This document shows positions 45,343 to 55,719 of a stretch of 64,000 nucleotides of DNA, piece by piece. The position numbers were made by a program, and so were the translations under genes. This DNA is from Hyaloperonospora brassicae (lineage: Eukaryota; Oomycota; Peronosporomycetes; Peronosporales; Peronosporaceae): contig CANTFL010001475.1 of assembly GCA_947650285.1 (NCBI GenBank), positions 248,001-312,000 on the forward strand, written 5' to 3'. The notes below the pieces were generated by a model, which made no database searches, was not told where the DNA came from, and saw only the letters and a list, made by a program, of their open reading frames with translations. The stretch's first letter is position 1, and the number at the start of each line of letters is the position of its first letter.

Positions 45343-46265
45343 AGCCCGGCTATAGTCGAACACAGTCAAAATAACTCAATGCGAATTCTCGCATCAGTCT
45401 CAACAGATTTGTTACACATCGGTTGAACGTTGTAGGGACGTTTCTCATATCCTGTGGAATCACTAGCCACTCTCACAGCACACCTCTGGGGATGCTCACT
45501 GTTGTGTACAAAATTTCCCGTTCACGCATAAGGATCTGATAGAATTTATCCATAAGATCCATGGACGGGAAGAAGGTACTCTTTGACATACCATCTATGA
45601 TCACGTCCTTCCTTGGTATCGGCGTCTGATCCGGTACCGAGGCAGAATTCAACTTGTTGATTGCGTGCACTATCCGCCATCCCCCTGCAGACTTTTGCAC
45701 AAAGAAGATCAGAGATCTGTGAGGAGAAGCTAATTATCTCACATGGCCCGCTGCAAAGCGATCAGCAAAGAACTTGTCGATCGCGACTTCTTGTTCACGA
45801 GGCAGTGGCCACTGCTTCATGACACAGTACTTCGAGCCCGGTTTGAGCTCGATTTCGTGTCGAGTGCCATTATCTTAAGGCAACTCGCAGGGTACGGAAT
45901 CAGGGAACACATCTGTGAATTCGATCAAATCCTTATACAAACGATTTGCCTGAAGCTACTCCCAGAATTGAGACGTGTATCGTTCAATCCTAGTCTTATC
46001 ATCAAGGACACTTTCGTCCACCGATAAGCTGCAAAGAACCCATTCGTTCTCATCAAAATACTGTTGACGACCGAATATCGGCCACATACTCATCATGTGT
46101 GACGAGTATGCAGATCTGATTGACTTTGCCACTACGCAGATCGCGCAAGAACCGTTTCGGTTCTAGCGTTGGCAATTGAGTTATCTTCGAAGTTAGCTTC
46201 AGAGGCACAATCAGGTAAAGCGTATAAGCGACTACGCTTGATCTGGCACTGACCAAGACGCACAA
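45343..46265 (-). pseudogene. Gypsy pol fragment: reverse transcriptase
   Basis: Minus-strand translation gives FTDVFPDSVP, KYCVMKQWPLPREQ, GGWRIVHAINKLN, QTPIPRKD, SMDLMDKFYQILM, FNRCVTNLL and SYFDC. In-frame stops interrupt it after FWE, LP, HVR and GVL, and the catalytic FDD motif reads FDC. It is the palm/finger half of a Gypsy reverse transcriptase and ends just after this motif. Confidence 0.9.
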
Positions 46266-46799
46266 CGTCTCGGTTTCTTCCTAAAAACTTGCTTCTTCAG
46301 GCTGCTGATGGCTTGTCCGCTCAGGTTGCTGAGAGCCTAATCCCTCAGTATTTAAGTCTTGAGGAAGTCCTTCCTCAAGCACGTGGGGACTTATACCCTC
46401 GACGTCTTCTGACTGTGGCTGTGCAACCACAGTCAGGTCCCGATCCTCTACGGTCGACTCTCCCATCAACCTAGGATAACCGCGTTGTCGTATGTGGACA
46501 ACTGGTTTGACTTTTCTAGGATGTTGCGCGCTAGGCAAGCATCCATGTCCCGGTCCACTCGACTTATTCGAGTGGTGGACCTTCGGCGCCGCCTGTACTT
46601 CTGTACAGCCGCCGGGATCTTCATCCACAGTGTAGTGATCAACTACACTGTGATCTTGTGCAGTCGTGCTAATGACCGTACCGAAAATGAAGCCATCGCA
46701 CTCACTCGCAATACATCCACACGCTTGTGGATGCTCCATGACGTTCATCAGATGGTCATCTGATGAACGAGCGGCAGGCATTTTTACGGATCGATGTTG

Positions 46800-47100
46800 C
46801 CAGCTCACTCTTGGCTCGTACCTTCTGAGCCCAGGTAATCCTAGGATGACATCAAATTTTTCATCCAGATCAGTATGATGAAGTCATCATCGTAATGTTC
46901 GCCTTCTAACGTGTAGTAGATACGTACTACACGTTTTCCCAACGGTCATTAATGCTCCTGTAGCAAGGCGCACCGTCGTCCTCGTTAGGGGTTATATCGT
47001 GCTCAACGATCTTGAGCCTACGATCCTCTAGTGATTGGCGGCGAACAAAGTTGTTCGACGCCCCACAGTCAACTAGAGCACGAAGCGACAAATAAGTTTT
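46800..47100 (-). pseudogene. Gypsy retropepsin-like protease fragment
   Basis: LVDCGASNNFVR near 47080-47045 matches the Asp-x-Gly-Ala active-site loop of Gypsy proteases. DVILGLPGLRRYEP follows at about 46855-46810, equivalent to the second ILG motif. The frames between them are interrupted. Confidence 0.75.
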
Positions 47101-47535
47101 AATTTCAAGGTGATGAGTGATATCTCATCACGAGGTGCAGAGACACACATTGACTGTGTATCTGGCTCAACTTTCGCCAAGATATTTGCAACTTTTATTG
47201 AGGTTGCTGGATCAGTAGGGCGCTCCGCCCCTACTGAACCCGGCCGTTTTTATGGTCCGCTTCGCTGTTGCGGTGTCGCAACAGCATTGGACCTACGCCC
47301 ATTGTCCGTTTTGGCGAATGGTCGTTCATTTCGCTCAGTACTGCTAGGTACTGGGCGAGGGGCACTACACTTGTAAGAGTAGTGTCCCAACCCAACTTCT
47401 GGCAGCGATTTGTTTTCCGAAATTGCTTGTTGTTCGAAGAGTGAGGTCTCTCGCTCTCAACAGAGGTTTATTGGTTCTGGACCTCCGGTCTCTTGTCTTC
47501 TCGGTGAAAGATAAGAGCTTGAGCTTGTCTCATGC

Positions 47536-48024
47536 TTAAGTCTTCCTGTTTGCTGCTGCAATAACATCTTCTAGAGTATTCAACTCCAAGCGGAACAGGT
47601 GGCTCATGACGGGCCCGTCTTCGAGACCTTGCATGAATACAGTAATCAACGTTTGTTCATGTACTCGCTTGGCAGTTATACTACTCATGAGGAGTTGTAT
47701 ATTCTGAGCGTAATTGTGCACATCACGCTTACCCTGCTTGAGATTCAGGAGCTCTGATCAAGCCCTGAACTAAGCCCGTGGCGGCTCAAGCGTCTGTTTG
47801 AACCGGATCTCAAAAGATTTCAGAGACCCAAAAGCATATGAATCGCTCATCTTCATCCGTAAGGCCCAATTCTTGGCACGTCCTGACAAGTGGGCTTGAG
47901 CAAAGGTGAGTTTCATTTGCTCATCGTCGATACGGCGTGCCATTATGGCTCTGTCTAGCTCGACGAACCATAACAACAGGTATTCTTCCCCATCTCCTCT
48001 GTACTTGGAGATATCGACCTTCAA
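47536..48024 (-). pseudogene. Gypsy gag fragment
   Basis: Two frames carry the retrotransposon gag region: KYRGDGEEYLLLWFVELDRA (48024 on) and MHNYAQNIQLLM ... FMQGLEDGPVMSHLFR (47721-47536). They are separated by a frame break. No CCHC zinc knuckle is seen. Confidence 0.8.
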
Positions 48025-48356
48025 GATTTAGGGACGACGCGTGTGTTTCGTCCTGCCCACAGCAGCATTGAATTGCTGCTGTCTCAACAGCTCTGTCGGT
48101 TGAGCACCGAGTTCTCTCATCTGCTCGGCCTGTTGAGAGTCTTGCTGATGAAGCAAGGCTAATTGCTCTCTTTCGGCGACAAGTTCATTTGAATGAACCT
48201 GGCGCTAATGGCGGCTTCGTCTACGGTAGAACTCATGCTTTCCACCTCACTCCATGCGAGGTCACTCAAATGGATATAGCCTTCACGCGTGGCGTGAAAG
48301 CTCTCCTCCTCATCCAACATGTTCGTGTTGAATGAGATGATCGTGGTCGTTATACG

Positions 48357-48374
48357 GACTACAAAGTGCTACCA
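48357..48374 (-). other. Likely primer-binding site
   Basis: Two bases inside the LTR end, the minus strand reads TGGTAGCACTTTGTAG. A TGG start is expected for pairing with a tRNA 3' CCA end. I cannot identify the tRNA. Confidence 0.5.
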
Positions 48375-48376
48375 GA

Positions 48377-48839
48377 TGTAACGGGGCACGCTCTTACCAG
48401 GTGACTGGAAAGACATTGTGTAAACCGAACACAATTCTGCGTGCTCCCGACGTCACGCACCCGTGGCGTGAAGAAGCGCGAGGAAGTAGACAGAACTAGA
48501 AAGCTCTGCCTAAGGGAAAAAGTAGAACTGCATTAAATATAGTTATGTTTCTTAATAACCCATCTTTGTCTTCATCTCACTATATTAAACTATAATCTCC
48601 TCTGTGGGTTTCTTGCTCACCACCCATTGCGCGCGTCCAGCAGCGATTGGTGATTAATTTAGTAATTGTGCCGTGTACATCAACCAAGAAGTGAAGCATC
48701 CCCGAATATTACCCTCGGGGGTAACATTCTACCAACATCACCTCTTTTCGAGTGATGTTGATTGAATATTATCCAAATAGATATATTCGAAAATTGATAC
48801 ATTCGTATCAATTTTATGTAATGGGCTTACCCCGTTACC
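48377..48839 (-). repeat. 5' LTR of the Gypsy element (about 463 bp)
   Basis: On the minus strand it starts GGTAACGGGGTAAGCCC (first bases mutated from TGTAAC) and ends GAGCGTGCCCCGTTACA. These match both ends of the solo LTR at 27915-28382. Several perfect hairpins lie inside, including an 11-bp stem at 48790-48815. Confidence 0.85.
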
Positions 48840-49608
48840 GTCGTCTTTAGTGATACTTCGCCGATGTATAGTTGTTTGCGACGAGGCGAGTAAGGGCTTG
48901 CAAACAGTGTGAGTGGGTGCGTGTTGTCAAGCGATATTTACTGTGTAGTGTATTTTCGTTTAGCCTCACACGGAACCAGAAGGCGATCGTTTTCCATTTC
49001 GAACAAATTGAGCTGTGGAAAATGTATTTGGATGAGCTGAGTCAAAAGCCTATTTTAGTGTTCTCGTACTGAAAAAAACTCTTCACTTAACTCACAAAAG
49101 AGGTCATGCGTCGCCTGCGCCTCGTCTTTCACTCTCTTGCACCAGCAGCAACAGAACTGGTCCACGTTTCTTTGCAGTAATACGGTACCCATTGCAAGCA
49201 ACAACAAGCGCTCAGATGGACCCATTCCTGTTTGTGGCTCGATATTGAACCGTACAGCGCTGTTCTATACAAATGCGTTCAAAGTTAGTCTCAGCGACAT
49301 GCGAGCAGGCACTGCAGCCATGGAAAAAAGTCGTGTCCAAGATATGCAACGGGTTCTGTCCCTTGTCTTTGTATATCGTACGTCGACTCGTTTCTCTGAC
49401 TCGCACGCAACTGCACGTCTGGATTGGCACTGTTCATTTCGGTCGCAAAGAACGACAATTCCTTCACATTCAGTTTAGCTGACGTCAGCTCTTTTTTGTG
49501 TGGCGCCATTGTCGACGTAGCTCATCTCGATCGGCATCGACTCGCCCAGCAAAGCTGCACCAACAGACCATGCACTAGGTGCCACGTCTTCATGCACTCG
49601 TTCTTTTT
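48840..49608. other. Intergenic stretch, no supported gene
   Basis: Short frames only, between the Gypsy LTR and the end of the aminopeptidase gene. Confidence 0.5.
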
Positions 49609-51030
49609 CTAATCGGTCTTCAGGCACTTATCGAGTGCCGAGAACTCCGAGTAGAAAGCCGTGAACCAGTCCAGTCCCTTGACCAAGTCCTCCGTGCCAC
49701 ACATCTCGCGAATGCTGTGCATGCTCAGCTGCGCGAGCCCGACATCGATCGTGCGGATGCCCGTGTTTGTCGACAGGATCGGACCAATTGTCGACCCGCA
49801 GCCAGTATCCTGACGCACGACAAACTCCTGAATGTTGATACCGTGGCGACGGGCGAGCTCCTTCATCAAGAACGCCGACGTGCCACTCGTAGCATAGCGC
49901 TCATTGGCATTGTACTTGATCACAGGCCCTGCATGAATTGCAGGACGGTGGTTCTGCTCATGCTTCTCAGCATAGTTGGGGTGCACGCCATGGGCCATAT
50001 CAGCCGACACGACAAACGACTTCCTGGCCGCAGCGCCGCCGAGCTGTCCCTGTGCGACGCGCTCGGCCACGGACTGCATGAAATTCGACCCGGCGCCCAT
50101 GAGCGACTGCGAGCCCACTTCCTCGTTGTCAAAGAGTGCAGTCACGCGGACGCTCTCGTCGTCGCCGAGCGTGTCGAGCGACTGGATCAGCGCCTGCGTG
50201 GCCAGCCACGAGCAGCAGAGGTTGTCCAAGCGCGGCGAAAAGATAAACTCGTCGAGCGCGCCACCGACGTTGGCGCCCTGTGTATCAAAGAGACACAATT
50301 CAAACTCGCAAATGTCCTCGGGCTCGACCTGGAGCTCCTTCGCAAGGAGCTGCAGCAGCACCGACGAGTGTTTGGCCGTGGCTTGACCGTCCTTGTCCCC
50401 GCCACCGCCGCCACCAACAACGCCGTCGACTGTCGTTGCTTCCAGCTCGGCACGAACAGCCGACGCAAGCACCGGCCGCAGGTGCGTCTCCGCGTTGAAC
50501 ACAAACTTCTCTCTGGCCGTGCGGTCCAAGTGGATCGCCAGCGTCGGGATGCGCAGAATCGGGCGGTCGAGTAGCACGAGCTTCGACTGGAAGCGCGCGT
50601 CGCCCGCGCGCACAATGACGCGCCCGGCCAGCCCCAAGTCGCGGTCGAACCACGTGTGGAAGAGCCCGCCGCCGTACGTCTCGACGCCGAGCTGCAGCCA
50701 GCCTTGCGACTCGATCGTGGACACGGGCTTGACCTTGAGGCACGGACTGTCCGTGTGGGCCGCGATCACGTGGAACCCATTGCCCGGTCGGTACTGGCCG
50801 CCCACGGCGAACGCCACGAGCGCCGACTGGTTGCGCGTCACGTAGTACTTGCCGTTGGGCTGGACCGCGTCGTCCCACACGTCGTCTTCCAGCAGCTGCG
50901 TGAAGCCAGCGGCCACGAGCGACTGCACGGTCTCGTACACGGCGTGGAAAGGCGACGGGCTCTTGTTGATGAACTGCAGGAACGCGCCCACGGTCGGTGG
51001 CGTGCGCGACGAGAGGGCCAGTTTGGTCAT
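49609..51030 (-). CDS. DNPEP: Aspartyl aminopeptidase (M18)
   Basis: A single exon of 473 residues, the usual family length. M18 motifs are present: AAHTDSP with the zinc ligand His92, the GGGLFHTWFDRDL stretch, FDNEEVGS with the catalytic and zinc-binding acidic residues, SADMAHGVHPNY, and GCGSTIGP near the end. The enzyme is a dodecameric, dizinc exopeptidase that removes N-terminal Asp or Glu from peptides, usually in the cytosol; no targeting signal is seen. A Gly-rich insert (VGGGGGGDKDGQ) interrupts the middle. The start ATG at 51030 fits the known N-terminus. PCCB begins its 3' end 233 bp upstream on the same strand. Confidence 0.95.
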   Translation of the reverse strand: MTKLALSSRTPPTVGAFLQFINKSPSPFHAVYETVQSLVAAGFTQLLEDDVWDDAVQPNGKYYVTRNQSALVAFAVGGQYRPGNGFHVIAAHTDSPCLKVKPVSTIESQGWLQLGVETYGGGLFHTWFDRDLGLAGRVIVRAGDARFQSKLVLLDRPILRIPTLAIHLDRTAREKFVFNAETHLRPVLASAVRAELEATTVDGVVGGGGGGDKDGQATAKHSSVLLQLLAKELQVEPEDICEFELCLFDTQGANVGGALDEFIFSPRLDNLCCSWLATQALIQSLDTLGDDESVRVTALFDNEEVGSQSLMGAGSNFMQSVAERVAQGQLGGAAARKSFVVSADMAHGVHPNYAEKHEQNHRPAIHAGPVIKYNANERYATSGTSAFLMKELARRHGINIQEFVVRQDTGCGSTIGPILSTNTGIRTIDVGLAQLSMHSIREMCGTEDLVKGLDWFTAFYSEFSALDKCLKTD

Positions 51031-51263
51031 GGCTACACTCTCGGCGGGCAGTGGCTGTTCTCAGTGGGTCTGCGCGCTGTCGGTCGAAAGGAAAAGTGAG
51101 CCGGGAGCGACGAAACGAAGCGGTTTGTATAAGTTGTGGGAGGCAGCACACGATTGAAGCATCGGTATACCAGGGTTATCGGATCTGAGGGTTGCACGGC
51201 ACCACGCGACAGAGCCGCGCGTTGATTCTAGACCGACTTGCAGCAGTGCATTGGGATCCATTC

Positions 51264-53086
51264 CTACAGCGGAATGTTGCCGTGCTTTTTCCATGGGTTC
51301 TTGACGTCTTTCGTCGCCAGCATGTCCAGGTCTTCGCAGATGTGACGGCGCGTGTGGACAGGCTCGATAATGTCGTCCACGAATCCACGCTGGGCTGCAA
51401 CCTGATAACAATGATGAACACGACGTTCAATACGTTGACACGACGTTAGCACGAAACTCGTGTGGCAATGAGCAGCTGCTGCTGCACAAGAGCACGACCA
51501 CACGCACCATAGGATTGGCAAACTTTTCCTCGTAGTCCGCAGTGTTCTCCTCGACGTTCTGCCCGCGGAAAATAATCTCCACTGCGCCCTTGGCTCCCAT
51601 CACGGCAACCTCAGCTGACGGCCACCTAGCATTCATTGCCAGCAAGCACCACGAAACAGGTCAGCTATACGCGTGTCAATGTCCATGACAAGCAAGAGAG
51701 CAGACGCGCTTACGCATAGTTGATGTCGCCCCGAAGATGCTTTGAGCTCATGACGTCGTACGCGCCACCGTATGCCTTGCGCGTAATGATGGTGATCTTG
51801 GGTACCGTCGCCTCGGCGTAGGCGTACAGTAGCTTTGCGCCATGCCGAATGATCCCACCGTACTCTTGGTCCACACCCGGTAGAAAACCCGGAACGTCGA
51901 CCAGCGTTACGATGGGAATGTTGAACGCGTCGCAGAAACGTACGAAACGCGCACCCTTGACGGACGAGTTAATGTCCAGACAGCCAGCAAGCTCCATGGG
52001 CTGATTCGCCAGGATGCCCACGACACGGCCTTCCATACGACCAAAACCAACAATGATGTTCTTTGCGTAGTCGGGCATGATCTCGAAAAAGTCGAACGAA
52101 TCCACGACCTGGTGGATAATGTCCTTCATGTTGTACGGCACGTTCGGGTCAGGAGGCACAATGCTTTCGAGCGTGGGCACCGGACGGTGACGGTCGTCGT
52201 CTGACTTGCGCACCGGCGGCTTCTCTTTGTTGTTGAGCGGCAAGAAGTCGAAAAAGCGGCGCATCTCACGAATCGCCTCGACGTCGTTGTCAAACGCACA
52301 GTGCGCAACGCCAGACGTCTTGGTGTGCGTCGCAGCGCCCCCCAGCTCTTCTTGCGTCACCTCTTCGTTCGTCACCGTCTTGACCACCTCTGGGCCCGTT
52401 ACAAACATGTACGACGAGTCCCGGCACATGAAGATGAAGTCCGTCATCGCAGGCGAGTACACAGCTCCGCCAGCACATGGCCCCATGACCATTGTCAGCT
52501 GCGGGACGACACCCGACGCCAGTACATTCAGCTGGAAAATGTCGGCATAGCCTGCGAGCGATGCCACGCCTTCCTGGATCCGAGCTCCACCAGAGTCATT
52601 CAGTCCAATGAGTGGCGCGCCTAGTTCCATGGCCTTGTTCATGATCTTGACAATCTTCTCCGCATACGTCTCGGACAGACTGCCGCCAAAGACGGTAAAG
52701 TCTTGACTAAAGACGAACGTGAGTCGACCGTTAATGAGTCCGCGGCCAGTCACAACGCCGTCTCCAGGATAGTGCTGCTTCTCCATGTTAAAGTCGGCGC
52801 ACCGATGCGACTTGAGCATGTCGTACTCGCGGAAAGTGCCCTCGTCCACCAGCAGCTCAATGCGCTCGCGGGCCGTGAGTTTCCCCTTCGCGTGCTGTCT
52901 CGCCACGCGTTCGGCGCCGCCGCCTGCCAGTGCGCGTTCCCGCGCCGTCTCCAGTGTGTCTTGGAAGGCCAATTTGCGCATCGCTGGCGTGGGGATCGAC
53001 GAGGCGGTTTCGTGGACCAAAGCGCTCTGCCATCGCGAGTGCCGCTGCTGCGTGACAGGGACAGAGACAGAGACAGTATGGAGAGC

Positions 53087-53135
<49 letters not shown>

Positions 53136-53201
53136 GGGCAGCGAGTTGCAACGTACGAGCGGGTGGCGGCGTAGCGCGCGGACGTGTCGGGCGGCGAACA
53201 T
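51264..53201 (-). CDS. PCCB: Propionyl-CoA carboxylase beta subunit, mitochondrial
   Basis: Four exons (53201-53157, 53047-51714, 51625-51508, 51401-51264) join in phase to give 544 residues. Exon 1 encodes 15 residues of a mitochondrial presequence ([15 protein letters not shown]); its 109-bp intron contains a (CT)22 tract. The rest is the carboxyltransferase fold of biotin-dependent carboxylases: [47 protein letters not shown], and the C-terminal [18 protein letters not shown] ... KKHGNIPL. With the biotin-carrying alpha subunit, not in the window, it converts propionyl-CoA to methylmalonyl-CoA in the breakdown of Val, Ile, Met and odd-chain fatty acids. Confidence 0.93.
53091..53134. repeat. 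(GA)22 tract in PCCB intron 1
   Basis: A perfect GA run; on the gene's strand it is a CT tract upstream of the 3' splice site and may serve as an oversized polypyrimidine tract. Confidence 0.95.
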
Positions 53202-54104
53202 GACGCGCGTTAATGTGGACGCAACAAGTTTGGAAGTGGAGCTCGTGGTGAACTTCAAGTGGGGTGTGGAAGGGGCTGAGTCGACACGGATCGAATCGCT
53301 CGGTGCATCAAACACAACTGTGAGACTTAATTAAATGTGTTGACGGAGGGCACTACGGACGAGGTTTGTGGGTGGATTGTGTGGATACCGGTAAACAGAG
53401 CGAGTATTGCCATTTTGGAGGCACGGACTGACGGAAGGCAGTTCCACATTTAGGATACCGGTATGGTACTGGGTCGTTGGCAAATGGACGAATGGAGCTG
53501 GAAGCGTCGATCTTTTGCGAAAAGGGGCACTTCGGCTGATATCGCTTCGAATGGTACGGTGTTACTATCGCGGAGACTTTCGTTTTCGCTGGATGTTCGA
53601 TGCTCTGGACCCGCGTCAAAAAACGAGACTGGAAACGCGTCCCGAGTCGTTCTGTACAGACGAAACGACGTTCACAAAAGCTATGAAATGCGCGTTTTAT
53701 AACGGCTTAGAGGACCCCTTTCTGTACTCACTTGCTGCAACAGTGTGTTTAAACACTTTTACTGCGTCAAAAAACGCATCGATCAAGTCGCAGAAAGAGC
53801 TCATTCTTTATGTGTCGCGCAGTAAAGCAGATCACTTTTGCAGTGCATGTCAGTTATTGCACCCGCGTCAAGGGCGACACGATGCCGATGAGAGTGCTCG
53901 ACTTGGTACGAGATCAGTCTCTCTCGCTCTCGTAAAACTCTTCTGACTCACACCAGTGAACACACACACATGCAATTGTCACAAGACAAGCAAAAGAGCT
54001 GCTGCATCTACTTTTTCTGTAGTACTTTTGTCCACCTCCTCGCTCTTTCCAAAGGCGTGTGATGATGATGATGATGATGATGGTGCTATGAGCGAAGATG
54101 ATTC
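53202..54104. other. PCCB upstream region with one unproven 179-codon frame
   Basis: A plus-strand open frame at 53407-53946 has no recognisable domain, and its composition does not argue for a gene. It overlaps the space where the PCCB promoter should lie. I leave it uncalled. Confidence 0.4.
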
Positions 54105-55622
54105 CTAGTCCTCCTTCACCGTTGCTGCCGTGGCAGATGGGTACAAAATGAGCTCCTGGTCCTTGTCCAGAGGCTCGAAGAACGCCCCCACCTCCTTCGT
54201 CGTCACTTTGGTGACATCGCGCTTCGTCCACTTGGGGTTGTGGTCCTTGTCCACGACCACCGAGCGAACACCTTCAAAGAAGTCCGGATTCTCCATCATG
54301 CGCGTCGCCATTCGGTACTCCATTTGGAAGCACTCCGCGTACGTCTTCATCGCACCCTGTCGCATCTGCTCCAACGTCACCTTCAAGCTAAGTGGCGACA
54401 TCTTCTTGAGCGTGGCCAGAGTGCCACTCGACCACTCCGTATTCATTTTCTGACCATGTTCGTGTCGCACAGAAGTAATGTCAGGACCGATCAACACAAC
54501 GAACAACAACAGACCAGCGGCCGTACCTCCAGGCGCTCATAGATGCCTTCCATGGTGTCGTCCTCGTTCAAAGCGCCAAACACGGATTCAATCGTCTCGA
54601 GATACTCTGCGCATCCACGTCAACACATCATGTCAGCAAAAAAGGCACCTTCCCGCCCCATGACTGCAACATACCAGGGTCAATCTCCTGGAAAGCCTCG
54701 TCTGTCTCGAGCTCCTCCAGAGCCTCGTGAATAATCTCATCACGCTCCTCCTGAGTCACGTCTTTGGCAAACTCTAGACCTGTTAGATGGTGCACTAACG
54801 TCTCGTACTCGCTCGTCGGCAGGTAGTGTGTGGCAAGTCCCAGGCCAATCACCTCATGACCCTTGAGACGCTCGCCTGTCAGCGCAAGGTAAGTTCCTAG
54901 CTGCAGTCATTTGCATCAACCAACAACAATCAGTTCTTCCTCATTGTCGCCACGACAAACAAAACGGCAGCACTTACGCCCTGGCCTTTGAAAGCCTGTG
55001 ACTTGGGCACATCAGCAACGTAGTCTTGCCCTTCACTGAGACGACGTCCGAGTCGCGGGAGCAGGTACGAGGCCCCCACATCGGGGAAAAAACCAATGGC
55101 CGTCTCCGGCATGGCAAACAGCGTCTTCTCGGTCGCTACCACAAACTTGCCGTGCATGGACAGCCCCACACCTCCGCCCATGGTGACTCCATTGAGGAAC
55201 GAGATAATGGGCTTCTCGGTCGTCGCCAAGAGGTAATTCAGACGGTACTCGTTGCGGAAAAAGTCGAGCGCCAGGTGGCGCGTCGCCGGGTCTTTGCCAT
55301 TGTCGGCCAGCGCGCGAATGTCGCCCCCAGCACAGAACGCTTTCCCCCCTTTTCCCGATAACACAACTGCGTTCACTGTCGCATTGGCCTCAATCGTCTG
55401 CAGTCGCTGCGTCAAGTGCTGCGTCATCGACAGCGTCAGCGCATTCAGCTTCTCCGGTCGATTGAACTCCACGGTGCGCACGCCCGTGTCCTGGCCATAC
55501 AGAACCTCAGAGAACGAAGCCATGGACTTGGTCGAGAAGCTCGGGGCCGCTGCGACGCTGCAGCGCAGAGGGGGGCGCTGCAACAGCCGCCAGCGCGTCG
55601 CGACCACCCGCTGCAGGCGCAT
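54105..55622 (-). CDS. HIBCH: 3-hydroxyisobutyryl-CoA hydrolase, mitochondrial
   Basis: Exons 55622-54978, 54900-54675, 54606-54527 and 54449-54105 join in phase (introns 77, 68 and 77 bp) to give 431 residues. The Arg-rich N-terminus MRLQRVVATRWRLLQRPPLR looks like a mitochondrial presequence. The crotonase-fold signature is clear: FNRPEKLNAL, FCAGGDIRAL (oxyanion hole), GVTMGGGVGLS and MPETAIGFFPDVGASY with the acidic residues conserved in HIBCH. The C-terminal helical part (SPLSLKVTLEQMRQG, MATRMMENPDFFEGVRSVVVDKD) separates it from enoyl-CoA hydratases. It releases 3-hydroxyisobutyrate in valine catabolism, upstream of propionyl-CoA. Confidence 0.93.
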
Positions 55623-55719
55623 GAGATTCAAGTGTGCAGGTCGTGGATATTCTGAAACGGCCTTCCGATTGGCGGAAAAGGGATTTCTGCTCGACCAATG
55701 GAAACCGTTCATTGACGAC

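Larger units (their letters stand above)
45343..48839 (-). mobile_element. Broken Ty3/Gypsy LTR retrotransposon
   Basis: On the minus strand the order is 5' LTR (48839-48377), primer-binding site, gag (48024-47536), aspartic protease (about 47100-46800), linker, and reverse transcriptase (about 46010-45343), where recognisable sequence stops. RNase H, integrase and the 3' LTR are missing. Stops and frameshifts show it is dead. The order protease-RT and the RT motifs place it in Ty3/Gypsy. Confidence 0.9.

Noticed and set aside
53407..53946. Possible 179-codon gene between PCCB and HIBCH
   Set aside because: No domain or codon evidence; it sits in the expected PCCB promoter.
55252..55719. Upstream part of the plus-strand 488-codon frame
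   Set aside because: It is antisense to the conserved HIBCH coding exon and is probably open by chance.
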